Below the pieces are notes generated by a model, which saw only the letters and a list, made by a program, of their open reading frames with translations, had not been told where the DNA came from and searched no databases. From positions 124,001 to 188,000 of the forward strand of contig NZ_JAJALI010000004.1 in NCBI RefSeq assembly GCF_020523795.1: 64,000 nucleotides of DNA, read 5' to 3'. Positions within the stretch are counted from its first letter, which is position 1; every line of letters starts with the position of its first letter. The stretch comes from Ancylobacter sp. Lp-2 (GTDB taxonomy: Bacteria; Pseudomonadota; Alphaproteobacteria; Rhizobiales; Xanthobacteraceae). Shown piece after piece: positions 1 through 7,784 of the stretch. A program made the translations under genes and the position numbers.

Positions 1-74
1 AGCCTCAGTTGATGATCCGTCGCCCTCCTCCCGACCGGAGCCGCCGCCGACATGCGGGCGCCGTTCCCTTTGCT

Positions 75-536
75 ATGCGGACGGCCGGCTTCCTGCTGCT
101 CTGGCTGGTACTGACCGACGGCGACGCCGCGAAGCTGCCTGTTGGCCTGCTCGCCGCCGGCGCCGCCGCCTGGATCAGCCTGCACCTGCTGCCACCGGGC
201 GACCGATGGCCCGATCTGGCGCTCCTGCTGCGCCTCGTTCTCCGGCTGGCCGCCACCACCGTGGCCGGCGGCATCGACGTAGCGCGCCGCGCCTTTTCGC
301 CGTCGCTGCCGCTGGCGCCCGGCCTCATCCGCTACCGCCCCGCGCTGCCGCCCAGCCCGGCGCGCGACGGCTTCCGCGCCGCCATGGGGCTGCAACCCGG
401 CGCCCTGCCGTTCGAGGCCGAGGACGGCGACGGCTGGCTGGTGCATTGCCTCGACACCGAGGCTCCTATCGCCGCCACCCTTGCCGAGGACGAGACGCGC
501 TGGCGTCGCGCACTGCGGTCGGAGGCGACATCTTGA
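75..536 (+). CDS. mrpE: Mrp-type Na+(K+)/H+ antiporter subunit E
   Basis: Subunit E of a multisubunit cation/proton antiporter in the inner membrane, a small subunit needed for assembly of the complex. The 153-residue product starts MRTAGFLLLW, has hydrophobic segments near residues 3-20, 25-45 and 58-75, and then a soluble C-terminal half as in the MnhE family. I chose the ATG at 75; an in-frame TTG at 9 would add 22 Arg/Pro-rich residues foreign to the family. It is the first gene of an E-F-G-AB-C-D1-D2 operon reading right. In most mrp operons E overlaps F, but here about 400 bases separate them because of a local duplication. The transported cation cannot be read from the sequence. Confidence 0.85.
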   Translation: MRTAGFLLLWLVLTDGDAAKLPVGLLAAGAAAWISLHLLPPGDRWPDLALLLRLVLRLAATTVAGGIDVARRAFSPSLPLAPGLIRYRPALPPSPARDGFRAAMGLQPGALPFEAEDGDGWLVHCLDTEAPIAATLAEDETRWRRALRSEATS

Positions 537-634
537 ACGGTGCGCCCACCACCCGCGACCACCACCCCGCCAGCCCGCGCGCGACCGAACACCGCGCCGC
601 CAACCACCGCACGACCATGACAGCCGGGTACGGC

Positions 635-1030
635 GTGCCGGCGCCTTGCCATTTCCAGCCGGCTCGGCTTGCGGGCCCCGCCCACCGCGCGACCTCGCCA
701 AGCGTACGCCCGGCAGCGGCCCACTGCTCTCCCGGAGCAGCAGCATGAGCGCCTTCCTCACCGCTGCCTTCCTCCTCAACACCGCCCGCCTAGGTCTCTT
801 CCGGCTGCTGCACGGGCCGGCGGCCGCGGAGTGCCGGCGCCTCCAGCTCTCCGGTTCGCTTCGGCTCCGGGTGCCGCCGGCACCCCGCTCGCCCTCGCCA
901 AGCGAGCGCCCGGCAGTGCCTCGCCCTCATCCCGGAGCCGCGGCATGAGCGCCTTCCTCACTGCGGCCGCCGCCTTCGTCGCCGCCACCGCCGGGCTCGG
1001 CCTGCTCCGGCTGCTGCGCGGGCCGGCCGC
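635..1030 (+). repeat. about 200-bp tandem duplication covering the mrpF leader and 5' end
   Basis: Two adjacent copies, about 635-830 and 831-1030, share the motif GTGCCGGCGCC (635 and 831), CTCGCCAAGCG (694-704 and 894-904), an ATGAGCGCCTTCCTCAC start (745 and 945) and CCGGCTGCTGC (801 and 1007). The offset is exactly 200 at the two central landmarks. The first copy lacks six bases (two codons) inside the coding part and has diverged more. The second copy continues into the intact mrpF. Confidence 0.8.
745..948 (+). pseudogene. truncated duplicate of mrpF (first 25 or so codons recognisable)
   Basis: Reading frame of 67 codons whose first part (MSAFLTAAFLL..., then LFRLLHGPAA) matches the start of mrpF (MSAFLTAAAA..., then LLRLLRGPAA) and whose remainder reads into the leader of the second copy as a Pro/Arg/Ser-rich tail. 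It is a remnant of the 200-bp tandem duplication. Its TGA (946-948) overlaps the ATG of the intact mrpF (945-947), so translation of the remnant could still deliver ribosomes to mrpF. A membrane function for the product itself is unlikely because only the first helix is present. Confidence 0.65.
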
Positions 1031-1268
1031 CGTCGACCGCATGATGGCGGTGCAGCTCGCCGGCACCGCTGGCGCCGCCGTCTGCCTGCTGCTGGCGACC
1101 GGGAACGACAGCCCAGCGCTGGTCGATGTCGCCCTCACCCTCGCCGTGCTGGCGGCGCTCGGTACCGCCGCCATGAGCCGGAAAGGCCGGGACGACCTCC
1201 CGGCGGATGCGACGCCCGGCCGCCCGGCCACCCCGCTCTTCCCGCCTGCGCCAGGAGAGAAGCGATGA
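945..1268 (+). CDS. mrpF: Mrp-type antiporter subunit F
   Basis: Small membrane subunit of the Mrp antiporter, 107 residues. It has three hydrophobic segments (about residues 4-22, 36-53 and 58-77) and the family motif GLLRLLRGPAAVDRMMAVQ after the first helix, in which the conserved Asp-Arg pair is present. It is slightly longer than the usual 90-95 residues because of a Pro-rich C-terminal tail. The start is fixed by homology and by the ATGA overlap with the upstream duplicate frame; its own TGA overlaps the mrpG start at 1265. I prefer this ATG over the long upstream extension because the latter is the degenerate duplicate leader. Confidence 0.82.
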   Translation: MSAFLTAAAAFVAATAGLGLLRLLRGPAAVDRMMAVQLAGTAGAAVCLLLATGNDSPALVDVALTLAVLAALGTAAMSRKGRDDLPADATPGRPATPLFPPAPGEKR

Positions 1269-1552
1269 TCGCCGATCTCCTCACCATCGTACTGGTGAGT
1301 GCCGGCGCGGTGTTCTTCCTTGCCGGCACGGTGGGGCTGCTGCGCTTTCCCGATCCGCTGTCGCGGCTGCACGCGCTCACCAAGGCGGATTCGCTAGGTC
1401 TCGGGCTGATCGCGCTCGGTCTCGTCCCGCAAGCCGGCAGCGTCTGGATGGCGCTGAAGCTGCTGCTGGTCTGGCTGCTGGTGCTCGCCGGCAGCACCGC
1501 CGCCGGGCAGATGCTGGCCCGCCTCCACCGCGCGGAGGCCGCCGATGACTGA
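1265..1552 (+). CDS. mrpG: Mrp-type antiporter subunit G
   Basis: A 95-residue subunit G of the Mrp antiporter with three membrane segments (about 5-25, 38-55 and 60-80). The MnhG signature is clear: GLLRFPDPLSRLHALTKADS, including the conserved FPD and RLHA elements. The start codon overlaps the mrpF stop (ATGA), and the end overlaps the next gene by eight bases, which indicates translational coupling through the operon. Family assignment is secure; the role of the G subunit inside the complex is structural in characterised systems. Confidence 0.88.
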   Translation: MIADLLTIVLVSAGAVFFLAGTVGLLRFPDPLSRLHALTKADSLGLGLIALGLVPQAGSVWMALKLLLVWLLVLAGSTAAGQMLARLHRAEAADD

Positions 1553-2480
1553 GCTTCTGGCGCTCACTCTGGCCCTGCCGCTGCTCGCCGGCGCGCTGTT
1601 CATCGTCGCCACGGCGTCGACCCGTGCGGCGCTGTTCGGCTTCTTCGCCTTCGGCCTGTTCCTCGCCCTCGCCTGGGTGGCGCTCGACGCCGTCGACGTC
1701 GCCCTCACCGAGGCGGCCATCGGCGGCGGCGCCACCGGGCTGCTGCTGCTGCGCCTGAACGGGCGCATGCGCCATCCGGTGTCGCTCGGCGAGCCGGCGG
1801 GCCCGCGCCTGAAGATCGCCGCCGGTCTCCTCGCCGCCCTCGTCACCCTGGCGCTCGGCGCGCTGCTGCTCGCCTTGCCGGAGCCGGCACCGAGCCTCGC
1901 CGCCGCGACCGTCGAGCCGCTGCCGGCGCTCGGCATCGGCAACCCGGTCACCGCCGTGCTCATCGCCTATCGGGCCCTCGACACGCTGCTGGAAATCGTC
2001 GTGCTGCTGATCGCCGTGGTCGGCCTGCGCGCGCTGGGCACGGATCGCGGCTGGGGCGGCCGGCCGGTGCCGTGGCCGGAAGGCGAGCCCTCGCCCGCCC
2101 TCGTCTTCCTCGCCCGCCTGCTGATCCCGGCCGGGCTCGTCTTCGCCGTCTACCTGTTCTGGGTCGGGGCCGACGCGCCGGGCGGCAAGTTCCAGGCGAG
2201 CACCCTCGTCGCCGCTCTCTGGCTGCTCGCCATCATGGCCGGGCTGGCGCCGGCACCGTGCAGCGGCGGACGGTGGACCGGCCGCGCCCTCGCCATCGGC
2301 CCGCTCGCCTTCATCGTCGCCGGCACCATCGGCATCGCCGCCGCCGGCAGCTTCCTCGCCTGGCCCGAGCCGGTCGCCAAGCCGATGATCATCGCCGTCG
2401 AACTGGCGCTCGCCGTCTCGATCGTCGTCGCGCTGGTCCTGCTGGTCGCCGGCCCGCCGGAGAGGGAGACCGGCCGATGA
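1545..2480 (+). CDS. Fused MrpA C-terminal (MbhD/DUF4040) and MrpB (MnhB) antiporter subunit
   Basis: Membrane protein of 311 residues that joins two Mrp modules. Residues about 1-75 match the MbhD/DUF4040 segment normally found at the C-terminal end of MrpA (ALDAVDVALTEAAIGGGATG). A middle part with membrane helices (about 88-165) resembles the MbhE-like link, and residues about 185-305 match MnhB (LLIPAGLVFAVYLFWVGADA, then GGKFQASTLVAA). The large NuoL-like N-terminal part of MrpA is absent; two NuoM/N-type subunits downstream may take its place. It starts eight bases before the mrpG stop and ends in an ATGA overlap with mrpC. A short MrpA joined to B fits the two-D, group-3-like Mrp layout known from cyanobacteria. 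Confidence 0.8.
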   Translation: MTELLALTLALPLLAGALFIVATASTRAALFGFFAFGLFLALAWVALDAVDVALTEAAIGGGATGLLLLRLNGRMRHPVSLGEPAGPRLKIAAGLLAALVTLALGALLLALPEPAPSLAAATVEPLPALGIGNPVTAVLIAYRALDTLLEIVVLLIAVVGLRALGTDRGWGGRPVPWPEGEPSPALVFLARLLIPAGLVFAVYLFWVGADAPGGKFQASTLVAALWLLAIMAGLAPAPCSGGRWTGRALAIGPLAFIVAGTIGIAAAGSFLAWPEPVAKPMIIAVELALAVSIVVALVLLVAGPPERETGR

Positions 2481-2764
2481 GTACCACCCTGTTCGGCCTC
2501 ACCGGCGCCGCGCTGGTCGGCATCGGTCTTTTCGGCCTGATCGTCCACCCCACTGCCCTGCGCAAGCTGCTCGCCTTCAACCTTGTCGGTGCCGGCGTGT
2601 TCCTCGTCTTCGGCGTGCTGGCGCGACGGGCGGCGGCGGCCGGGCTGGCGGGCGATCCTGTCCCGCAAGCCATTGTGATCACAGGCATTGTCGTCGCCTT
2701 CGCCGCCACGGCGCTGGCCGCCACGCTGCTGGCGCGGCTGTCCGGGCCGGAGGAGGAGCCATGA
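2477..2764 (+). CDS. mrpC: Mrp-type antiporter subunit C (NuoK-like)
   Basis: A 95-residue, three-helix membrane subunit homologous to NuoK of complex I. Helices lie at about residues 5-25, 31-50 and 62-85. The region VHPTALRKLLAFNLVGAGVF is the family's conserved first loop and second helix, and PVPQAIVITGIVVAFAATA is the typical third helix with the PQA(I/L)xxTGIV pattern. The start overlaps the preceding stop (ATGA) and its end overlaps the mrpD start. The longer upstream frame in the same register is antisense-like Arg-rich sequence and was not used. Confidence 0.87.
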   Translation: MSTTLFGLTGAALVGIGLFGLIVHPTALRKLLAFNLVGAGVFLVFGVLARRAAAAGLAGDPVPQAIVITGIVVAFAATALAATLLARLSGPEEEP

Positions 2765-4230
2765 CGGTCAGCCTCCTGCCGGTCTGGGCGGTGCTGACGC
2801 CGGTGCTCGGCCTGTGCGCCCTCCTCCTCTGCGAGCGGTGGATGCGGCCGGAACGGGTGGCCGCCCCCTTTGTCGGCCTCTCATTATATCTTTCATTGTC
2901 AATGACTTATGAGGTCATGACGAGCCAGGCGCCGCTCGTCTACGCCCTTGGCGGCTGGCTGCCGCCGCTCGGCCTCACCCTGCGCGCCGACGGCGTCGGC
3001 GTCCTGCTCATGGCATTGACCGCCCTCGTCATGACGGGCGTGGCCATCTGCGCCTGGACGCCGCCCGGCGACGCGACCGCGCGCAGCCGCTTCAGCTTCT
3101 GGGCGCTGCTGCTGGCGCTGTGGTCGGCGCTCAACCTCGCCTTCACCGCGCAGGACCTGTTCAATTTTTTCGTGGCGTTGGAGATGCTTAGCTTCGCCGC
3201 CGTGGCGCTCGTCGCCCTCGACGGCACGCGCGGCGCGCTCATCGCGGCGCTGCGCTACCTGCTGTTCGCCCTCGCTGGCTCGATCCTCTATCTGCTCGGC
3301 GTCGGCTTGATCTATGGCCGCTACGCGGTGCTCGACCTCGCCGGCCTGCGCGAGATCGCCCAGCCGGATACCGTCACTCTCGCCGCCCTGGCTCTGATGA
3401 CGGCAGGGCTGATGGCCAAGACGGCACTGTTCCCGCTGCATCTCTGGCTTCCCCCCGCCCATGCCGGCGCCCCGGCCCCGGCGAGCGCCGTGCTCTCCGC
3501 GCTGGTGGTGAAGGCGCCGTTCCTGATCATCCTCAGGCTCTGGGTGGACCTGCTGCCGCTCCCGGCCGCCGCTCCGCAGCAGATCATGGCCGGTCTCGGC
3601 GCCGCCGCCATCCTGGTGTGCAGCGTGATAGCGCTGCGCCAGCAACGGCTTAAGCTGATGATCGCCTATTCGACGCTGGCGCAGGTCGGCTATCTCTTTC
3701 TGATGTTCCCGCTGATGCCCGGCCCGGCTCCCTGGCAGGATATCGGCTGGACCGGCGGCCTGCTCCAGCTCGCCTCGCACGGGTTCGCCAAGGCGGCTAT
3801 GTTCCTCGCCGCCGGGCTGATCTACGAGGCGCTCGGCCATGACCGGGTCGCCGAGCTGGGAGGCCTCGCCCGCCGCCAGCCGGTGACGCTCGCCGCCTTC
3901 GCCATTGCCGGCCTGTCGCTGATGGGCCTGCCACCGAGCGGGGGCTTCATCGCCAAGCTGCTGCTGCTCACCGCCGCCGTCGAGACCGGCGCGTGGTGGA
4001 TCGCGGCGGTCATCCTCGCCGGCGGCATCCTCGCCGCTTTCTATGTGTTCCGCGCGCTCGGCCATGCCCTGGCCGATGGCGATCCGCCGATGGCGCCGGT
4101 GGCGCTCTACCGGCAGGGCGCCGTGCTGGCGCTGGCGCTGTGCGCGCTGGCGCTCGGTTTCGTGCCGCTGCGCCCCTTCGCGCTGCTGGCGATCGGCCGG
4201 CCGCTCGAGGCACTGGAGGCGATGCCATGA
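2761..4230 (+). CDS. mrpD: Mrp antiporter subunit D1 (proton-conducting, NuoM/NuoN family)
   Basis: Large ion-translocating subunit, 489 residues with about 14 membrane helices. Family features visible are the Glu in FFVALEMLSFAAVAL (helix 5 glutamate), the lysine in LMAKTALFPLHLWLPPAHAG (helix 7), VVKAPFLIILR (helix 8 lysine) and the YSTLAQVGYLFL and HGFAKAAMFLAAG segments of the broken helix region. These charged residues form the proton path in complex I relatives. The gene sits between mrpC and a second D-type gene with ATGA overlaps on both sides. A stretch near 2880-2930 is locally AT-richer than the surroundings. Ion specificity is not decidable from sequence. Confidence 0.87.
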   Translation: MTVSLLPVWAVLTPVLGLCALLLCERWMRPERVAAPFVGLSLYLSLSMTYEVMTSQAPLVYALGGWLPPLGLTLRADGVGVLLMALTALVMTGVAICAWTPPGDATARSRFSFWALLLALWSALNLAFTAQDLFNFFVALEMLSFAAVALVALDGTRGALIAALRYLLFALAGSILYLLGVGLIYGRYAVLDLAGLREIAQPDTVTLAALALMTAGLMAKTALFPLHLWLPPAHAGAPAPASAVLSALVVKAPFLIILRLWVDLLPLPAAAPQQIMAGLGAAAILVCSVIALRQQRLKLMIAYSTLAQVGYLFLMFPLMPGPAPWQDIGWTGGLLQLASHGFAKAAMFLAAGLIYEALGHDRVAELGGLARRQPVTLAAFAIAGLSLMGLPPSGGFIAKLLLLTAAVETGAWWIAAVILAGGILAAFYVFRALGHALADGDPPMAPVALYRQGAVLALALCALALGFVPLRPFALLAIGRPLEALEAMP

Positions 4231-5879
4231 GCGGCCTCCTGCTGGCGGCGAGCTTCGCCCTGCCGCTCCTCCTCGCCGTCACGGCGCTGTGGCCACCGAT
4301 GCGCCGGCACCTGCTCGCCGCGCTGCCCGCCGCCCCGCTGCCGGCGCTGGCGGCGGCGCTGCTGGCACCCGGCGGCTCGCTGATGCTGGCGCCCGATCCG
4401 CTACGCCTGACGCTGGCGCTCGACGAGCCCGGCGCCATGCTGCTCGGCGGCAGCGCCCTGCTGTGGTGCGCCGCCGGCGCCTATGCGGCGTATTATCTCG
4501 CCGCCTCGACGCGACGCACCGCCTTCGCGGTGTGGTGGCTGCTCACCATGGCCGGCAGCCTCGGGCTTTGCCTGGTGGCGGATATGACCAGCTTCTACCT
4601 GTTCTTCACCGTCGCCAGCCTCGCCGCCTACGGCCTCGTCGCCCATGAGGCGACGCCGGCAGCCGGGCGCGCCAGCCTCGTCTATATGGGGCTGGCGCTA
4701 CTGGGAGAAGCCTTCCTGCTGCTGGCTTTCGTCATGCTGGCCATCGGCGCGCCGGGCATCGGCAACCCGGCCATCGCCGAGGCGGTGGCGCACCTCGCCG
4801 CCTCGCCGTTCCGCGACGCCATCCTCGTGCTGCTGGTGCTCGGCTTCGGGCTGAAGATGGGGCTGGTGCCGCTGCATGTCTGGATGCCGCTCGCCCATCC
4901 GGTGGCGCCGATGCCGGCCTCCGCCGTGCTCTCGGGCATCATCGTCAAGGCCGGCGTCATCGGCCTCATCCGCTTCCTGCCCTTCGGTGGGGAAATTGAG
5001 GGCTGGGGCGTGGCGCTGGTCGGTCTCGGCCTGTTCACCGCCTTCTACGCTGTCGCCATCGGCCTCACCCAGCCGCATCCCAAGGTGGTGCTCGCCTATT
5101 CGACGGTGAGCCAGATGGGCGTGGTCGCGGCCGTCGCCGGCGCCGGCCTCGCCTCTGGCAGCGAGGCGACGCCGGTGCTCGCCGCCTTCTATGCCCTGCA
5201 CCACATGCTGGTGAAGGGCGCGCTGTTCCTCGGCGTCGGGGTGACCGGCAAGGCCGGCGGACGCAGCACCGGGCCGATCCTCGCCGTGATGACGGTAATG
5301 GCGCTGTCGCTGGCGGGACTGCCCTTCACCTCCGGCGCCCTGGCCAAATATGCGGTGAAGGATCTGTTCGGCGATGGCGCCGCCGCGCTCGCCGCCACCC
5401 TCTCGGCAACCGGCAGCACCCTGCTGATGCTGCATTTCCTGCGCCGCCTCGCCACACTTGTCCCTGCCGATGCCGATGCCGAGGCGCGGCCGCCGGCCGG
5501 GCTGCTGCTGCCCTTCCTCGCCATGGCCGGCGCCTCCTTCCTCGTCGTCGGGCTGCTGCTGCCCGCGACCGGCGCCAGCTATGCGGCAGCCTTCGCCCCG
5601 GAGGCGCTGTGGAAGGCCTTCTGGCCGATGCTGCTCGGTGGCGCGCTGGCCCTGCTGCTGCACCGCTTCGCGCCCCGCTCGCCGGCGATCCCGCCGGGCG
5701 ACCTCATCGTCCTCGCCGAGCGCGGATGGCCGGCGATGCTCCGGCTGGCCGACCGGCTGGAACGCGCCGACGAGACACTGCGCCGCTGGCCGGTCGCCGG
5801 CGCGCTGCTGCTCCTGCTGCTGCTCGGCCTTGGTGCCGCGATGCAACTATCAGCGGGATTCCACATCCCCCGCGGTTGA
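4227..5879 (+). CDS. Mrp antiporter subunit D2 (second proton-conducting subunit, NuoL/M/N family)
   Basis: A 550-residue polytopic membrane protein, paralogous to the preceding D subunit. The family core is visible at LKMGLVPLHVWMPLAHPVAP (helix 7 lysine), SGIIVKAGVIGLIRF (helix 8 lysine), VVLAYSTVSQMGVV and LHHMLVKGALFLGVGV. The usual helix-5 glutamate position reads DMTSFYLFFTVASLAAYGLV, with no obvious Glu, so this copy may not carry the same proton route. Two D-type subunits plus a short A/B fusion is the arrangement called group 3 in Mrp surveys. It is the last gene of the operon; the next gene begins about 130 bases later. Confidence 0.8.
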   Translation: MSGLLLAASFALPLLLAVTALWPPMRRHLLAALPAAPLPALAAALLAPGGSLMLAPDPLRLTLALDEPGAMLLGGSALLWCAAGAYAAYYLAASTRRTAFAVWWLLTMAGSLGLCLVADMTSFYLFFTVASLAAYGLVAHEATPAAGRASLVYMGLALLGEAFLLLAFVMLAIGAPGIGNPAIAEAVAHLAASPFRDAILVLLVLGFGLKMGLVPLHVWMPLAHPVAPMPASAVLSGIIVKAGVIGLIRFLPFGGEIEGWGVALVGLGLFTAFYAVAIGLTQPHPKVVLAYSTVSQMGVVAAVAGAGLASGSEATPVLAAFYALHHMLVKGALFLGVGVTGKAGGRSTGPILAVMTVMALSLAGLPFTSGALAKYAVKDLFGDGAAALAATLSATGSTLLMLHFLRRLATLVPADADAEARPPAGLLLPFLAMAGASFLVVGLLLPATGASYAAAFAPEALWKAFWPMLLGGALALLLHRFAPRSPAIPPGDLIVLAERGWPAMLRLADRLERADETLRRWPVAGALLLLLLLGLGAAMQLSAGFHIPRG

Positions 5880-6011
5880 GGGATACCGCCCGCGCTTGAG
5901 CGCCGCCCCCGCCTTCGATATCGATGGCCCTCCTGGATCGACGCGTTGGCGGATCGTCCCGCCGGCGAACGGGGCAGCGTTACGAGTATGCAGGTCGGAC
6001 GAGCCAGAACC

Positions 6012-7253
6012 ATGCGGCAGGCGGCGGGGATGACCGCCAAGCTGCTTGCCGTCGCCGTCGCCGGTCTGCTGCTCGCCGGCTGCGCCAGCCGGCCGGTCGG
6101 CGTGCTCGCCCCGGTCGTGGAGACCGCGCCGGACGCCACCAAGGTCGACATGCTGGTCGCCACCACCCGCGCACCTTCCGACAATCCGGCCATTCTGTTC
6201 ACCGGCGAGCGCGGCCGCCAGGTAGCGCTGACCTCCTTCGTGGTGTCGATCCCGCCGGACCAGAACCGCCAGGTCGGCGAAGTGCAATGGCCGCGCCGGC
6301 TGCCGCCCAACCCGCAAACCGACTTCGCCACCCTCGAGGCGAAGCCGCTGGAAGGGGTCAAGGCGTCGCGCAGCTGGCTGCATCAGCATTTGTCGCCCAG
6401 CCGGCGGGTGCTGATCTTCGTGCACGGCTTCAACAACCGCTTCGAGGACGCGATCTACCGCTTCGCGCAGATCTCCCACGATTCCAAGGCTGACGCGACG
6501 CCCGTGCTGTTCACCTGGCCCTCGCGCGCCCGGGTGTTCGACTATCTGTTCGACCGCGAGAGCACCATCTTCTCGCGCGACGCCTTCGAGGAGACGGTTT
6601 GGGAGATCGCCAACGACCCGGAGGTGAAGGACGTCACCATCATGGCGCATTCCATGGGAGCCTGGCTCGCCATGGAGGGCCTGCGGCAGATGTCGATCCG
6701 CCGTGGCAAGCTGCCGCCGAAGATCACCGACGTGATCCTCGCTTCACCGGATGTCGATGTCGACGTGTTCGCCTCGCAATGGCGCGCGCTGCACCACCCG
6801 ACGGCGCGGTTCACCGTCTTCACCTCGCAGGACGACCGCGCGCTGCAGGTGTCGCGGCGCATCGCCGGCAGCGTCGACCGGCTCGGCCAGATCAATCCGA
6901 GCGACTATTACGCCGAGCTGGAAAAGGCCGGCATCACCGTGGTGGACCTCACGGCGATGCGCTCCGGCGACGTGCTCAACCACGGCCGGTTCGCCGAGTC
7001 GCCGGAAGTGGTGCGGCTGATCGGCACCCGCCTCGTCGCCGGCCAGACGGTGACGGATTCGAAGGTGAGCCTCGGCGACCGCATCGGTGCCGCCGCCATG
7101 GGCGTCGGCCAGACGGTGGGTAGCGCCGCCAGCGTCGCCATCAGCGCGCCGATCGCCATCTTCGATCCGGAAACCCGCCGCACCTATGAGGCGCAGGTCG
7201 ACCAGTTCGGCCAGGTGATCAAGAACACCGGCGGCAATCCGGCCCGGCAATAG
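6012..7253 (+). CDS. Lipoprotein alpha/beta hydrolase of the DUF900 family
   Basis: Probable membrane-anchored serine hydrolase of unknown substrate, about 413 residues. An N-terminal lipoprotein signal ends in LLLAGC (lipobox), so the mature protein is lipidated on Cys. The alpha/beta-hydrolase core shows VLIFVHGFNNRFEDA (oxyanion-hole HGF) and the nucleophile elbow MAHSMGAWLAM, where Ser is the expected nucleophile. SPDVDVDVF is the likely acid strand. The region about residues 35-85 (MLVATTRAP...) is typical of DUF900 proteins. In-frame starts exist at 5946, 5988, 6012 and 6030; I place it at 6012 because the signal peptide then has a short basic n-region. The last 50 residues form a hydrophobic Ala-rich segment of unclear role. 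Confidence 0.75.
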   Translation: MRQAAGMTAKLLAVAVAGLLLAGCASRPVGVLAPVVETAPDATKVDMLVATTRAPSDNPAILFTGERGRQVALTSFVVSIPPDQNRQVGEVQWPRRLPPNPQTDFATLEAKPLEGVKASRSWLHQHLSPSRRVLIFVHGFNNRFEDAIYRFAQISHDSKADATPVLFTWPSRARVFDYLFDRESTIFSRDAFEETVWEIANDPEVKDVTIMAHSMGAWLAMEGLRQMSIRRGKLPPKITDVILASPDVDVDVFASQWRALHHPTARFTVFTSQDDRALQVSRRIAGSVDRLGQINPSDYYAELEKAGITVVDLTAMRSGDVLNHGRFAESPEVVRLIGTRLVAGQTVTDSKVSLGDRIGAAAMGVGQTVGSAASVAISAPIAIFDPETRRTYEAQVDQFGQVIKNTGGNPARQ

Positions 7254-7266
7254 GCCGTGCGGAGCA

Positions 7267-7290
7267 GCCGGGCACCCACAAGCGCCCGGC
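7267..7290. terminator. inverted repeat in the convergent intergenic region
   Basis: Arms GCCGGGC and GCCCGGC with a ten-base loop lie just after the hydrolase stop, between two convergent genes. There is no run of T on the plus side, so it is a weak intrinsic terminator or a transcript-end stabiliser. A second small palindrome, GAGACAAGTCTC, follows at 7294-7305. Confidence 0.4.
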
Positions 7291-7319
7291 CAGAGACAAG
7301 TCTCAATAGAGCGGACGGC

Positions 7320-7646
7320 TCACCAGCTGCGCACCCAGCGGCCTGGCTCGTAGACCCAGGTGCCGCGACGCAGCACCCAGCGCGGGCCGACATAGGTGAA
7401 GCCGCGCCGGTTCGGCTCCCAATAGCCCGACTGCCACACCCAGCCCGGGCCGCGACGCCAGTTCCAGTGCCCCGGCACCCAGGTATAGCCGCGACGCGGA
7501 GGCGGCCGCCGCTCGCGGCGCGGCGGGGGCGGCGGCGCCATCGGGCGGGCCTGCGCCTCGGCCTCGCTCGCGGTGCCCAGCGCCAGCGGCGCCAGCGCAG
7601 CGGCCGAGAACAGGCCGGCGAGAAGCGAACGTCGATTGATCATCAT
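7320..7646 (-). CDS. Small secreted Trp-rich repeat protein (YXWGXW-type)
   Basis: A 108-residue exported protein. The N-terminus (MMINRRSLLAGLFSAAA) carries a twin-arginine-like motif followed by a hydrophobic core and AEAQA as a plausible signal-peptidase site near residue 32. The mature part has a Pro/Arg-rich segment and then repeated Trp-rich units (YTWVPGHW, WVWQSGYWEP, GPRWVLRRGTW, WVYEPGRW), the pattern of the YXWGXW repeat family. Function of this family is unknown; the exposed aromatic repeats suggest surface or polymer binding, which is inference. Two adjacent ATG codons (7646 and 7643) follow an AGGG ribosome site. It is the last gene of a leftward series starting with the patatin gene. 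Confidence 0.7.
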   Translation of the reverse strand: MMINRRSLLAGLFSAAALAPLALGTASEAEAQARPMAPPPPPRRERRPPPRRGYTWVPGHWNWRRGPGWVWQSGYWEPNRRGFTYVGPRWVLRRGTWVYEPGRWVRSW

Positions 7647-7672
7647 GTCATCCCTGCATCGAGGCCCCCAGC

Positions 7673-7759
7673 CCGCCATGGCGGATCGGGAACGAAAGCC
7701 CATCGCCCGCCACTGGCGGGTTATGGAGCGAAAGCCTGTCGCCCGCGCGCGGCGGGCGA
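7673..7759. repeat. cluster of three small palindromes, two within a direct repeat
   Basis: Between the gltS stop and the next leftward gene lie CCGCCATGGCGG (7673-7684), CCCGCC-ACT-GGCGGG (7706-7720) and TCGCCCGC-N5-GCGGGCGA (7739-7759). The last two are each preceded by a CGAAAGCC-type sequence (7693 and 7729), so they form two units of a direct repeat with an internal hairpin. This is REP-like and may end or stabilise the gltS transcript. Confidence 0.55.
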
Positions 7760-7784
7760 TACGGCGAAGATACGCGGCCCGGTG

